From positions 238,294,104 through 238,358,103 of the forward strand of contig CM069432.1 in NCBI GenBank assembly GCA_035610365.1: DNA of 64,000 bases, read 5' to 3'. Below the pieces are notes generated by a model, which did no database searches, was not told the DNA's origin, and was given only the letters and a program-made list of their open reading frames with translations. The DNA comes from Aquatica leii. Its lineage: Eukaryota; Arthropoda; Insecta; Coleoptera; Lampyridae. The position numbers and the translations under genes were made by a program. Shown here one piece after another: positions 25,700-38,240 of the stretch. How positions within the stretch are numbered: the stretch's first letter is position 1; every line of letters begins with the position of its first letter.

Positions 25700-27530
25700 C
25701 TCAAATGAGCTCCTCAGACTACTTTTTTGACCAGCAGTTCGTCACTCTGCTGTGTATTCTCGCTTCATTTCTTATAGACTGATGTGCTGCTTTGCTGTCG
25801 TGATTTTTTGTCATCCTGTATCTTCTCTTTTACTCGAGTTATTCCCATCTTTTTTATATCGTTTATAACCTGGTCTTCCAGGTAATTTAGGCCTTCCTTG
25901 CTGTCCGTTGTTGAGTGGGTTTCATTTCATTATTTTTTTTATTACCGCCTCATTTGGTTTTTTTTGTATGTGCGTACCATTTCATCCTCTTAGCTTTAAT
26001 TACTTTTGCTATGGTCTCGTTTTGCAATATTTCATCTATTTCTTTGTTCATAACTCGTTTGTATTCTCCATTTATTTTCCTGGGTGCCATAATTTTTCGT
26101 ATTTTATTTCTTTCGAAAATCTAATCTTCTCTTCGTTTTGATTAGTTAGACAGATGGTCTTTCCTGCGTATGTTACTACGGACCTTATCGCTGATTTATA
26201 TATTATTAGCTTTAATTTTTTGCTTATCTTTCTACTTTTCACGATTTCTTTGTAATTAAGGAATGCGTTATGTCCAGATTTTATTCTTTGCGCAACTTCT
26301 ATACCTCTATCATTTTTATTATTTAATATTACTCGTAAGTATCTAAAATTTTGTACTACCTCATACTTATGCTTCCCTATTTTGATTTTTTTCTTCTTCT
26401 ATTGGCTGCCTTTTTCTTGTAATTTTCTTATATTTTGTCTTTTTTAGTTTATCTCCAGTACTCTTCTTTTTGCTGCTTTATCGATTTTGTCTATATTCTC
26501 TTATAACTTTTTTTATCCTTGGCTATTACTGCTAGATCATCAGCATACGCTATTATTTGTAAAATTTTGAAAGCAATCAAGCCACATTCGTTTATTATTT
26601 TTATTAATTTTTTTATCTTTATGGGGATGCGCTGGTTCTTTGCATCTGTAATTAGCGTTTTTCTTTTTATGCTGACAAAGGTTTGTTTAAAGTCTATAAA
26701 TACTATATGTATTTCATTACCCTTTTTGTATGTTTCTTACGATAATTTAATTGAGTGTATGAATAGCGTCTATTGTTGATTTTCCTAAATTCCTTTTGGT
26801 ATTCGACCAGTGATCTTTTCTGTGTACTCGTTTAACCGTTTTTGCATAATTCTTGTTAGTATTTTATACGTTGTGTTCAGTAGCAATATTTTTCTGTAAT
26901 TGTCACAAATCGCTAAGTTTTTTTTTTTGTATTAATACAATAATTCCTATTTTCAATACTTCCGGTAGAGTTTCTTTTTCCCATACTTCGGTTATTATTT
27001 CATACAGTCTTTCTCTCAATTCTTTTCCCCCATATTTTAACATTTCGTTAAATATGTTATCTATACCTGTCGCTTTATTTCATCTTTTTGTGGTTTTCTT
27101 GTCTCCAAATTTTCCTTTTCTACTTCCTCTTGTGTCTCCTCTTTATCTTTATCTTTTTCTGTTTTTTCTAATAAATGTTTCTCCCATGTTTGTTTATCTA
27201 TATTCACGGTTCTTCTTATGTTCTTTCTTCTTTTCTTTTTTTTTTATTTTTGGTATAGCATGGTACTGCTCTTGTTGTCTGTTCCTATATCTTCCATTAC
27301 TTTGTCTATATATGTACGTTTCTTTTCTGCTATTAGCTTGACTCTTTCTTCTCTTATTTTTTTGTATATCTCGTAATGTTTTTGTTGATTCGTTTTTATC
27401 CACATTATTCTTGCGTTTCTCTTTCTTTCTATTAGTTTTTCACATTCTCTGTCAAACCATCTTTTTTTATTTTTAACTCTTTCTGTTTCTGCTGCTTTAA
27501 TGATAATTGATTTAATTACCGTGTTTATTA
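25700..27530 (-). pseudogene. LINE retrotransposon fragment (reverse transcriptase to C-terminus)
   Basis: Reading the minus strand from about 27500 downward gives a basic linker and then ATGIDNIFNEMLKYGG and LKIGIIVLIQKKN. These are followed by the typical RT finger and palm order (NYRKILLLNTTYKILTRIMQ, then motif C near 26540-26515 as ADDLAVIAKDK). Further down are thumb and C-terminal strings (degenerate 'NY+EIV.S++IS.KLKL+IY.+.I+SV'). The end near 25880 has RPKLPGRP-like text, as in insect LINE tails. Several frame breaks are present and the copy is truncated at both ends. The reverse-transcriptase style is jockey/RTE-like. The motif C ADD is retained even though the reading frame is destroyed. 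Confidence 0.7.
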
Positions 27531-27884
27531 TAATAATAAAATGCTAATTATGACATTATAACATCTTTCATGAAACTATGCTGTTCAGTGAATATATGAA
27601 TTACTATAAAAATGTAATTTATTCTAAGAATGAACCCAGTTATAAAATATCTGACAAAATATGTACATTAGAAGAAGTTTTTGTATTTTTCATAGTGAAG
27701 AAGAATCTGTCGATAAAAGTCCAAAACATGATAGACTCACAATGAAAATTCAAATTAAAGACATATATTCTTTTGAAGCAATTGTCTACCGCTCTTAAGA
27801 AGCTGATGAACATGTATTTAATGTCATCAAAATAGGTGTATATTTTTTTATTATTATAACGTCCTCAGCTACGCACAAGTTCAA

Positions 27885-28106
27885 TTATTGAATATTTCGC
27901 TTGATAGTGTTAAGGTGGCGAATGTGATCGTTCATTTTTTGAGCACATGTACCGATGAAAACAAATGTTTCTTGAGAATCTTTAGTTGTGTATCTGGTCG
28001 TATTTTTTCCCGTTATCGGATCTTTTGATATAGTTTTCTGAGTAGGCACCAAATAACCATGCAGAACCCACATTATGACAGCATCTCGACTATCTGTAAA
28101 CATCAT
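27885..28106 (-). CDS. Small open frame, unidentified, possibly from a transposon ORF
   Basis: A 73-codon frame from an ATG at 28106 has balanced composition, unlike the AT-noise frames around it, and contains RDAVIMWVLHGYLVPTQK, GKNTTRYTTKDSQETFVF and HIRHLNTIKRNIQ. Its reading past the 'NIQ' end is cut by a stop. I do not recognise a named domain. The 'DSQE.FV' followed by 'NIQ' pattern reminds me of short ORFs in insect transposons, but this is weak. It lies between two LINE fragments on the same strand. A truncated transposon ORF is likelier than a host gene. Confidence 0.3.
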   Translation of the reverse strand: MMFTDSRDAVIMWVLHGYLVPTQKTISKDPITGKNTTRYTTKDSQETFVFIGTCAQKMNDHIRHLNTIKRNIQ

Positions 28107-28199
28107 CTATAATAAATAAACATTGTGACGTGATAAAATTTAATTACAATTACGACTTTTTAAAAAATTTATAAGTAATGACACGTAACAGTATAACTC

Positions 28200-29215
28200 C
28201 GATTTGAATTTCTTCCTTTTCTGTTGTCATTCTAAACGGGTCTAAAGTTATAGTTTCCGAATCCGCACCTGAATTTAAATGTCTTCTTCTTATAATTAAT
28301 TTATAGCCGTCGTTATGTTGTCGGCAAATTGTAGATTTGTTAAATGCTTGCCCTTGTTGTTAATCCCAGCAACCTAGCTTTTCAAATATGTTCTCTAATA
28401 CATAGTTGAAGAGATTTACCAACATCACAGACAGACTGCTTGATGCACTTCTCTTCTTAGATTGAAAGTTGGCCTTCTCTTTTGATTTTTATTTTAAATT
28501 TTTATAAATTTTTTTATAAATGTTACCAACTAATTTTACATAGTTCTGGGGTTTTCTTGAATTTTTAATTACTAAAACGTAATGTTCAATAAAGTCAAAT
28601 GCCTTTTTGAAGTTTACAAATCCTATAAATATTTATTTTTGTATTATTTGCAATTCTCGATGATTTGGTTAATTGTTTGTAAGGTCTATAATTTTCAACT
28701 TTTGATTTATTGTTTTCTTGTAAATCATAACTGTTGCACTGTGATTTTTTATGTGATCATGGCACTCATCTCTATTATAACACTTGGTTTAAGAGATCAT
28801 CTTTGTTAGCGTTTTTTAGTTTATTTATTACCTTTTTAGTTTCCTCTGTTTTAATTTTGTTTGTCGTCTCTATATTACACAAGTCTATGTCTTTTGTAGG
28901 TAAAAACTTGCTTATCTGATGTGTTTTAAACATAGTTGGTGTAAAAATTTGTTGTTTGTTTTAGGATATTGTCTTTATTTTTGGTTTTTACATTATCTTT
29001 TCCAGTTAGTGTATGTATGTATCTCGTCCTTGTATTTTCTTTTGTCGTTACGGAATTCTCGTTGGACCATTTTGTTAAACTCCAAGTACTCAATACAGTT
29101 TCGTAATTGCAAAGTGCAGCGTACTTTGTCTTTGATTGTTGCTGCTACGTTTAATCTTTCTTCAATTTCTCCATACAGTTTCTGCGCATCTTATTTAGCA
29201 TTGGAGAATTCGTAG
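28200..29215 (-). pseudogene. LINE retrotransposon fragment (linker and partial reverse transcriptase)
   Basis: The minus-strand reading from 29215 gives EFSNAK and EIEERLNVAATIKDKVRCTL, followed by a charged linker. About 28620-28570 reads NFKKAFDFIEHYVLV, the reverse-transcriptase motif A. Further down, YVLENIFEKLG matches the helix after motif B. Stops and frame changes are frequent. It resembles the RTE-like LINE at 2880-5360 (FTLALEDMLRKLDWE there), so the two may be copies of related families. It is inactive. Confidence 0.6.
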
Positions 29216-29263
29216 TCCAGATGGTTGTCTATGTAATTCTTAATATGTTGGCTATTTTATGTA

Positions 29264-31775
29264 CACTTAACTAAACAAAAAACGGGACACTTTCGTTAGT
29301 TTGATTGAAATAGTTAGCGGTGCAAACTACTCTTTTATTTGTCGCCGTTTGCTATGCTATTCAAAAAATTCAAATTAAACAAATAATAAACATTGACAAT
29401 ACTAAAAGGTCAAATCGCTTATCCGCAAAAACTAAAAAATTAAATATCTTCTTATTTTTAAATGATTTGGAACAGTAAACTGCTTTTTAATTTTATACAA
29501 AATATTTTCGTGTGTAAATAAAAGTTCGGTATTAAAACAGTGCATTAAAAACTTTTTTAATACTAATTTTTGAACACATTTTATGTTACACCCAAGTAAC
29601 TACTTATTAATACCATTGTGAATAGAAGACCATTACTCCTAAGCTTTAACGACACTTTAGGTAGTGGTTTTTTTAAATTTTCTTTTTGGTCAAAATGTCA
29701 AAGAAAGACATTTATCGTAAACATTTTAAATAATTGCATTTATACACATTTATAAACATTTATTTGCTGGATTTTATTTTTATACAAAATATTTTCGTGT
29801 ATAAATAAACGGATATAATCTTCGTAAGAATAAATAAACCAAACTTAATGTGTCATTAAATTTCCACACGTTACGTTTTTTTAGAGGCGGGAGAGCCACC
29901 ATCACTAATATGATAAACAAATAATTCATACTTCTCTGGTCACCTATAACCTGCTTGACTATAATAATAATAAATAGATAATCGTTTTTATTGAATTTTT
30001 CAGGAATATCAAGTACAATGAGGTGTTACTTTTAAGTTTATTCCCTATTTTCAGATTTTAATTCGCTGTTATAGTTTAAAAAACTGACAACAGACAATCG
30101 CCGTGGAAGAAATAATGTAATTTTGTTTTTTTAATGCACTTCGTATACCTCATTGCAGTGCAGTACAATAATCAGTCATTCAGAGTTTATCGTATTAATA
30201 AAGTATAGATTATTTATTTAAAAAAAAAGAAATAAAAGATCTTGTACCTACATACATAAAAAAAACTAATTTTAAATAAGTTTTAATTTTCAACTTACAT
30301 TTTACAATAGGTCCAAGAAAATATTCTCTAGCGTTGCCATCTAAATTGAAATTGAAATTTCATCCTAGCTAGTAAAAAAACTCATTTTACATGCTTTAGT
30401 TTTTGTTTGAATTAAAAATACAATTGTTAAGTATGACCTCCTTGATGGTCGATGCATTTTTGCAGTCGTCTAGGTATTGGTGCTACAAGAACACGTAGTA
30501 TTTGGGAAAGTTGTAAAAAGAATTTGAGTAACTTAAACATTCTTTTTCTCACACTCCGGAGGGTCCTCTTTATCGTGTGCTCGCAATACCTCTCAACTCG
30601 AATACGTCCCACGGTAGTCCGTAAAATCATAAAAACACCAAGACCGCGCGCTAACTCTGCGATGATTTGATCCTTTAAACAAACAGGTTTCTAAAGAAAC
30701 TCATAAATTAAACTAAAAGCTACAATTCTTCTTACAATAATTAAGGGTGGCGGTAATTCACATTTACAATTCACATATAATAAATAATAGAGCGGCCAAT
30801 TAAAATTTTGAGACTATAACAGCGACTTAAAAACCAAGAATAGTAAATGAATATAATGGTAAAAGACTTCATTGTTCTTAATTGGCATTACTGAAAAATA
30901 CAATAAGAACTATTATTTATCGTGTTATAGTAAAGCAGGATATATGTGACAGGGGAAATACAGTTTTTTGGTTTATCATATAGTAGTTATGGTGCCTATC
31001 CCACCTCTAAAGAAACGTAACGTAGATGTGCAATAACACATTAGGTTTGATTTTGTTATTTTTACGAAAGTTAGATGCGTTTAAATCCATACGTATTAAA
31101 ACATTGAAATAAATGTCGTATTTTTCTACTAGTGTCGCAAAAAGAAAATTGATTGTATTATGTTTATCCAAAAAGATTGACGAACAAAGAAATAAATAGT
31201 TCAGCGTTGCAATCGATTTTATTTATAAACGAAAATATTTTGTATAAAAAAAAAATGCAGCAAATATATTTTTTGGCAAAAAATCATTCCACTGTTAATT
31301 TTTTATAAGTGTGTTGACATTGTTAGAAATTATTTAAAACTTTTATTATAATTGCCTTTCTTTGGCATGTCGATCAAAAACAGAAAATAAAAAAACTACT
31401 TAAAATGTACTTAGAAGTTAAGTGCAATAGGTTATATTCACAACGTTATTAATAAGATGTTACATGGAAATAATATAAAATGTGTTCAAAAAATAGCCTT
31501 AATAAAGTTTATATTGCACTGTTTCAATCTTTGCATACTAAAATATTGCGTATAAAAATAAAATGTAGTTTACTGTTCCAAATGATTAAAAAATAATAAT
31601 ATATAGATTTTTTTAGTTTTTGCGAATAAACAATTTTACTTTGTGGTATTGTCATTGTTTTTTATTTGTCTAATTTGACAAATGATTGTCAAACGCATTT
31701 GCTAATAAGTCTAGTTTACATTACACTATTTCATTCAAACTAACTAAGGTATCCCGTTTTTTGTTTAGTTGAGTA
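29264..31775 (-). mobile_element. Tc1/mariner-like element with long inverted repeats, ~2.5 kb
   Basis: The ends match in inverted orientation: AACTAAACAAAAAACGGG near 29269 and CCCGTTTTTTGTTTAGTT near 31753. TA dinucleotides lie at 29262-29263 and 31776-31777. The arms extend at least 250 bp and probably ~550 bp. CAGTAAACTG and ATACAAAATATTTTCGTG strings near 29475-29510, and again near 29790, pair with complements at 31560-31575 and 31220-31245. The only protein-like part is at 30427-30630 (minus): a basic stretch ending in PRRLQKCIDHQGGHT, like the C-terminus of insect mariner-like transposases ('LRRR...CI...GGH'). The DDE core is not readable, so this is a decayed element. Confidence 0.6.
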
Positions 31776-32014
31776 TACACATTTTTGCCGGTTCAGTTTT
31801 AGTTTAATTAATTTCAATTTGTTTTTAGTTTGATGTTTATAGTTGCTCTGACCAACCTATGGTACCCGAATTCAAATCAAATTCACTTATGTATAATTCT
31901 AGTGTCAGAAATTGTTTGTCCTGTATTACTTATATAAAATCATATTTGTTTTTATATTTGCTATTGGGCGACTCTGTCAATCTTTTAAAAATTTTGATGC
32001 TTTGATTAATGTTT

Positions 32015-32459
32015 TGAAACGTTCGAGAAGTTATTTGCAAATTTGAGATCCTTCTCGAGGTTGTTATCCATCTTCTAGAACGAATATCGAAAGATATGGA
32101 ACACTCAAGAATGATTTTCAAAATGTGTATATATACCGACGAAACAAATCGTAGGTCAGTTATTGCCGTAATGCGAATACAGCAGTGTTAAGAAGATTAT
32201 TCAAGTTGAAATAAATAAGTCGTTAGCGCGTGTGTGTACATAAATATACGGAGAATAATCTAGTACGTGATTTTAGTGTAAACAAGTGTGTGAAGCTATC
32301 CGCGGACTTTATCTTATCTTAATTAGTGTAAGTGTTTTTATTAAATATTATTAGATTTAATTAGTTCGGTTAATTTACGAGTGTAAATATTTCTGGTATA
32401 AGTAAAACATATTTTTAGTCGTTTAAATAAATTAGTTTTAATAATAAAAATTTGTAACG
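32015..32459 (+). repeat. Solo LTR, copy A (445 bp)
   Basis: It begins TGAAACGTTCGAGAAG and ends TTTGTAACG, and matches the solo LTR at 52607-53062 along its whole length. It retains a TATA-like GTATATATACC at 32126-32136. About 28 bp downstream is the shared block AATCGTAGGTCAGTTATTGC, whose TCAGT fits the arthropod initiator. The last base is G where copy B has A, so the TG...CA terminus is mutated here. Flanks are GTTT (32011-32014) and GTTC (32460-32463), a possible 4-bp target duplication with one change. No internal retroviral-type sequence borders it, so it arose by LTR-LTR recombination. Orientation is given by the promoter. Confidence 0.7.
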
Positions 32460-35179
32460 GTTCTTATATTTTAATAAACTTTCACCTAATTTATGTGTTC
32501 AGATTTACTTTAGTTTTGTTTAATTTATTAAGTTTTGTTACATTTTTATTTGTTTTAGTTCTTCTTTATTTTGTGTATCTGAAGAAAATTGCTCTCATGG
32601 TAACCGACCGAAGTAATTTTATTGATAAATTTTTTTTATTTGGATTTAAAAAACATGCGACTTAAACGATGATGCAATCTATAATTAATTTAACTTAAAT
32701 ATGTTAAATTAATATGTACATTGCAACTGCATAAAGTTCTAGATACCTACTATTAGTTTATACAAATCGATGCAATTATTGAAAGCTAAGGTTCAAAATC
32801 ACTGAATATGGTAAACAATGTATAAAAATCTTACACTAAATATTTACAACCTGTGTGTATTAGTTATTTTTAGTTAAAAAAAAATAAATGCCTTTTTCTA
32901 ATTATCTGCTTTAATTATTTACGTGGTAATGCCACATTAATTACTATTTACAGACATTTATATTTGACTAGTGTACTGTTTAAATCAGGAACGTATAAAC
33001 TATTTAATTAGTTTAGATTGCAATTATTAGTGTACCTACAGCCTTATTCAATAGCAATTGATAATCAAAAAATAGCATTTGATTTTAAAGTGAAGTATGT
33101 ATTGGTTGATTACTAATAAACACAACATTTCAAACATAACATAAAATGCAAATAATTATGCAAACAACGCGTTTTCAAATCAATATCAATTAAAGTTAGA
33201 TAATAGTAACCAATTAGTTTATACATATATTAATCTCGTCTAGTTAGTTCATTTATTTCTTTTCAAAAAATTATTTTTTTATATATATAATTAATTTCTA
33301 AATATCTATTTTGGGATGTAATAATTTATAATGTTAAGTAAACGTCAATATAATGTTAATGCGAAGTTTACAATCAATTGCGTGTAACTTTTGAAAACAA
33401 TATAGAACACGACGTAACTGTTTGTAGATAGGTAGTAAAACATGGATTTGAAAACCCTTTCAGGTTTAATGTTTGGACATGGATTTGGACATTACTTGCC
33501 TATACAACTAAAGGTATTGTTTAAACTTGATAATTGCAATCAGGTAAATTTAAAAAAAAAAGTACTGTTCACTAATCCACAAACTTATGAAAATAAACTA
33601 GTACTACGTATCCTAATTAGTAAATAAGTAACAAACGCTTTATGTACATTTTGGTCATAACGCACGTGTTTAATTTTTATATTCATATTAAGTTCTTTAA
33701 TAATTTGTAAAATAATTTATTTTAATAAAAAGTTAAAAAATTATGTTTTGTTTAAAATTAAGATTGTGTAAATAAAGAGGGAAATTAAACTTTTCTTATT
33801 CAATTACTTTTATTTTTCTTGCTTAATTTGTTTAATTAAAAGTAGTATTTAATAGGTCTACTACAACTCAACAGTTTGTCTAAAATTGTAATTTTGTACT
33901 CATCAGAAAAAATCATTATTGATTCCCTCCACTAAGATTTTTCTTAGACTATTAAAACAAATAAATTAGATTATAGTATTTTTTGTATTGCCGCCATAAA
34001 CACGCAAGTTTATCGTGAGTTTTTTTTTATTGTCATTTTCTTTTTCAGTAAAATGTTTCTTTTTAAGTTCCTCTCGTTTCGATATTTATTTGTCTTTTTG
34101 TTTATCTAAATATTGTTGAAACGAAGTTTTTTCTTCTTTTTCATTAAGTTTTGTAACGTTTATTCTGAGTACCCTGTATTTCAGTTAGTTGGTTAGCAAC
34201 ATTGCGTTTCATTAATTTTTGGATTTCTACTTCTTTTTAACGTCGATCTTTCATAAAAGTAACCTCGTGGTCATTGTATGATAAATGGCGTGTTAAGTTG
34301 TTGGGGAAATGAGTATAAGTTTGGAAAATCTTGCCAGATCAGATTTTGTTTGTGGTTATGAAAGTAATATTTTCTGAATGATTGTAGCATGCAATGCACC
34401 ACGTTTATTAATCTCGTGTTAGCTACTTTTAATAGTTGCTTTGGGCATTACGTATGGGGTCTCACTTTCATATGAATTTTGGATGTCGTGCTCGTGTGTA
34501 CCCATTTTATGAATCGGAGGATTACTCGACTCACTGGATGTCTACTTTCGATGCAACACTAAGTAAAATATCTTTTATAAAGTGATTTGGAAATCCGACG
34601 AGTTTTTCTTGTTTGATCTCAAGAAGATGTTTGCGTTTAAAATATGTATTCGTGTAAGCCAGTCTAGCTATAATGAGTATAATAAACATAATACTAACAT
34701 AACATTGTCAAATTGTTCCGACCAATTTGTAGCGGGTGATCACATTATCAGAAATATTATATTTTGTTGTGTTAGTATTCACATGTATTTAATTGTTTTA
34801 TTAGATTTAACGTGTATTTCTACAATTACGTTTTTCATTTTAATGCATTGGGTAACTGAGTTGGTAAATGTAAATAAATTTTTGTAATTAATTATTCTTT
34901 AAAGTTACATTGTGGTACAGCGTGTTTTTTATACTGCGTACATAACTGTGATAACTTATTAGTCTGCATAAAATAGTATTAAAGTATTTAGTTCTTGTTT
35001 ATTAATTGACTGATCTTGATTTAAACTTTGTACCGTTGTGAACCTTTTTATGTTGCATTATAGCATCGCTTGTTTAACCACCATTTTTTTATTAGCGTTT
35101 AACGGATATATAAACTGAAGATTTTACTACTACTATTTACCCATACCCAACTTTGCGACAAGATCGAGGATCTCGTAAC
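32460..35179. other. AT-rich DNA without a recognisable gene
   Basis: A frame at 33442-33627 starts with a reasonable ATG (MDLKTLSGLMFGHGFGHYLP) and meets a GT that could be a donor after its first 24 codons. I see no matching downstream exon and do not support it as a gene. The frame at 34582-34887 is low-complexity. The rest shows nothing. Confidence 0.4.
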
Positions 35180-35395
35180 AATTTTTTTCACTAAACTTTT
35201 AGTTATATCTGTTAAATCGAGATCTCACAATACCTTCTTTTCCACCTCTCCTTTTCGTTATCTTTCTGTAGTAACGCCTTGTGTTTGTCGATATCATTTA
35301 GCTTAGAATCATTATCATCTTTTTTGTCGTTACTGCTTGAAGCCAGATAAGCGCCGGTATCTTTTATTTCAACGTCATCACCAGATGATTTTATC
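35180..35395 (-). pseudogene. Unidentified hydrophilic coding-like segment
   Basis: The minus strand reads without a stop for about 57 codons, with a charged, non-repetitive composition (SSGDDVEIKDTGAYLASSS, then KHKALLQKDNEKERWKRRY). It has no ATG at its start and meets stops at both ends. This could be a decayed exon or the linker of a transposon protein. I recognise no domain. Confidence 0.25.
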
Positions 35396-35618
35396 TAGCA
35401 TATAGTTTTATTACAATTTAAATCAATGTTTGTTTGTTTTAAAGCAGCAATTGTGAAAAAGCTAGAATTGTATTTGTTTATCATCAAATGTCTTAACGTT
35501 AAGGATAAATTTTAAATCAATTTTAATAACTCTTGATTTATTCTCAAGTTCTTCAGATTCAGAGTAATTTTTATTAGCCCAATTTTTTGTATTAATTACT
35601 ATGACACCGTAATAATAT

Positions 35619-35999
35619 TTAATTAATATCTAGTCTAGTTTGTACTGCAAGAAACATGAGACTACCAATCAGTTGTTGGTAAAATACTATAAATTTACAA
35701 TGATTAACATTTTTTTTACACAAATTAGAGTTACTTTCCATAAGAGTGGCTACCTTTTTATATTCCAACATGTTAAATCTTTTTAAAATATTGTTTATGT
35801 AATGCTCTTGATCTAATGTTACATTTTCAATATAAATGTTAATTCTTATGCCAAGACACTGACAAACTTGATTAAAAATTTTTTTTCTTAGCTCAGATTC
35901 TAATTTAAAGGTTTCATCTTTATCATTCCAAAAAATAAATAAACAAACAAAGTTCCAGTTATGATTTTTGAAAATTTTAATCTTAAAGAACAACATCAA
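35619..35999 (-). pseudogene. Ty1/copia-like reverse transcriptase fragment
   Basis: The 126-codon minus-strand frame contains a short stretch after the catalytic region (FIFWNDKDETFKLESEL). It continues with VCQCLGIRINI, VTLDQEHYINNILKRFNML and YQQLIGSLMFLAVQTRLDI. This order is the C-terminal half of the copia RVT_2 domain ('LG.++ ... + L.Q..Y...+L.+F.M ... P...IGSLMYL...TRPDI'). The YVDD motif should lie just upstream, but the frame has decayed there. No integrase, RNase H or LTRs are visible nearby, so it is an isolated fragment ending near 36 kb, about 220 bp from the 28S rRNA fragment. Confidence 0.75.
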
Positions 36000-36224
36000 T
36001 TTTTTTATACTAAATTCAAAAACAGTGTATCATCTATAGTGTTTCATTTAAAAGCCCATTTACGAACAATAAGCTTAAACTAAAAGTTTTAATTATCGGT
36101 AAAAGGGATTTGTCTTTCTTTTGGTTAAAACCTATTGCCACTAACCGAGCACTATTATATATTTTTTATATCCCCACTGGCACTGTACTATTGTGGTATA
36201 TTCTGGTGTTTGAGTTACTTCGTT

Positions 36225-36408
36225 ACTATCGCAACGACGACGTCATCAGTCAAGTAAAATAACTAGCCTGTCTCACGACGGTCTGACCCCAGTTCTCGTT
36301 CCCTATTCCTAAATAAACAATCTAACATTTGGCGAATTCTGCTTTGCAATGATAGGAAGAGCCGACATCTAAAGATCAAAAAGCGACGTCGCTATGAACG
36401 TTTGGCCA

Positions 36409-36445
<37 letters not shown>

Positions 36446-37059
36446 TCTCTTGCTTAAAACTCTTAAAAGCCAAAATGATCGATAGGCCTTGCTTTCGCAA
36501 TCCCTATGCTTACTGAGCATCGGGATCAAACCAGCATTTTTCCTTCTGCTCTACGCGAGGTTTCTGTTTTTGCTGAGCTAGTCTTAGGACACCTGCGTTA
36601 TTATTTGATAGATGTACCGCCCCAGTCAAATTCCCGCCTGGCGTTGTCCTCGAATGGGATCGCAACCGAGCATATTTGCGATTTTCGCAGAGACGAGCCC
36701 GCCGGCGAACCGGGAGGACGACAACGTCGTGACTATCGCGCGTCACGTGGTTAGCGGACAGCGGCGCACGCGCTCCGCGTGATCAAGTAAGTAAGGAAAC
36801 TACGAGATAGTGGTATCTCATTGACGACGGGGGGAGGGGGGCAAACGCGCGAGGCGTCCGGCCGCACGGCCCCGTCTCTCACCTATGCTGCACCTTTTGT
36901 GTGTCCTTACAGTGCCAAACTACAGTCAAGCTCAACCGGGTCTTCTTTCCAAGCCCGTTCTCTTAGCTGTGGTTTCGCTAGATAGTAGGTAAGGACAGGT
37001 TGATAATTTCGTTATTCCATTCATGTGCGTCACTAATTAAATGGCGAGGCATTTGACTA
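36225..37059 (-). rRNA. 28S rRNA fragment downstream of the R2 site (3' part, displaced)
   Basis: The sequence is the reverse complement of conserved 28S rRNA. Recognisable strings include CCACAAGCCAGTTATCCCTG, AGGAAGAGCCGACATC, AAAAAGCGACGTCGCTATGA and ACTAATTAAATGGCGAGGCA. The segment starts at the R2 target (TAG just inside 37059). It runs ~835 bp toward the 28S 3' end and stops abruptly near 36225, just after GTTGCGATAGTAA, before the CTCAGTACGAGAGG helix. A GC-rich expansion segment at 36640-36890 stands out in this AT-rich window. The R1 insertion site (around 36980) is empty. Several conserved positions differ from usual 28S, so this is a pseudogene copy outside an rDNA array. The R2 element abuts its upstream end. 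Confidence 0.93.
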
Positions 37060-37216
37060 GAACGTGTTTATTAATGCTTTTGATAAACTTTTCGATTACT
37101 TTGGTCGTACAAGATGTTCTTAAATAATTTTGTACATATCACAAAACAACATATAAAATGATAATAAGTACAAATGAAATTACATATCAAAAATGGTATA
37201 ATGGTATTGTTACTTT

Positions 37217-38120
37217 TTATGGATTCTGTCCCAAATGATTGTTTGGTGGGCCTTGTGAATAATAATAGATGGTATCTTTGACCAGTCGTCTTATTTGGTT
37301 AGTTTTAAGATTTAACCCATTAGTGCATATTATGTTCGCTGTACTGCTCCAAATGCTTTTGGCTCCTATGATACATGGTGCGATGATAATAGTTGGAGAG
37401 GCAGAATAGCGTCCCTTAACAGCTTCTTTAAAGAGCATGTTGCTGTAGGTTGTAATTTTCTTGTCCGCTGTGACGTGAAGATTGCGCGAACCTGCCTAAG
37501 AAATACATACATATTGTAGACCCTTTGAGACATACCAGATCGGGCTTACGGAGACGGCCATTATTATCTCTAAACCGCGGTTCCAACTCAGTGACAAAAC
37601 CATTTCCTTCTGCGAACTTTTTTATCTTAATTACTAAATGGTCATGTCTCCCAATTCTATCGTTGTGTAGCAACGGGCACTTTTTTATTATGTGAGATAA
37701 ACTTTTCTGTTGCACACAGCCGGCTGTACATGGTACATTGTCGCCTGTGTTTTGAATGCCACCTGGACATGGGCGGATATTATATCTTAGCTGTAGTGCT
37801 CTTATGTAGTCAGATCCGAACTAATTTGGTGGTGGATTGCTGATCCAGGCACCGCTATGGGTGTTGTGATGACCCTGGGGATCAGTCCATTCCCCGCTTA
37901 TGATTGTTCCAATTTATCAGCCCAGTAAGTTTTGATGTTGGGCTTACCAACCCCGATGTGTGCGATCATGTTTCCAAGTTTCATGCCGAACTTGATAATA
38001 AGGGGATAGCTCCAGATTGCCAAGACGAATGGTGAATTGCTTTCATCGAAATTTCTTACGCGCCGAAATAAAATATGTGGGGCATTGACTCGGATGTTGA
38101 AAATCCCAAGACCACCGTTT
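37217..38120 (-). pseudogene. R2 C-terminal CCHC and restriction-like endonuclease region
   Basis: From about 38105 down, the minus strand reads GGLGIFNIRVNAPHI and later KLGNMIAHIGVGKPN. At 37735-37660 it reads PCTAGCVQQKSLSHIIKKCP, the R2 CCHC motif (Cys, Cys, His, Cys), followed by RIGRHDHLV. Residues RKPDLV near 37570-37550 are the PD part of the PD-(D/E)XK endonuclease that nicks 28S DNA. A frameshift then follows. The distal part of the nuclease (HVTADKKITTYSNMLFKEAV, down to 37217) is in another frame. The catalytic Asp expected after PD is not readable around the shift. This half is the best-preserved part of the element. Confidence 0.88.
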
Positions 38121-38240
38121 TTGATTAAAGGTTAAAGTGCCGCATACGGAAGACAGTGCGTCAGGTGATGACAGGCCTTAATGTGTGTCCTTATATGGAA
38201 GTCAATCCTCTTTAAAAGAACCCGGTTTATACCAGGATGT

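Noticed and set aside
26853..27341. Long plus-strand frame of 162 codons rich in Phe, Leu and Ser.
   Set aside because: It is the antisense shadow of the minus-strand LINE relic at 25700-27530.
30452..30670. Plus-strand frame of 72 codons opposite the mariner-like C-terminus.
   Set aside because: Antisense shadow; the minus-strand reading has the recognisable transposase ending.
32580..32625. CTGAAGAAAATTG...CCGACCGAAGTAA as a fifth hammerhead-like motif.
   Set aside because: The fixed boxes are altered (CTGAAGA and CGAAG), and no stem of the same kind forms.
33442..33627. ATG-started frame with MDLKTLSGLMFGHGFGHYLP and a GT that could be a donor.
   Set aside because: No partner exon, no homology and a short length in AT-rich DNA; chance is likelier.
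36506..36754. Open frames on both strands of 78-82 codons with high GC.
   Set aside because: They lie inside the 28S rRNA fragment and are non-coding.
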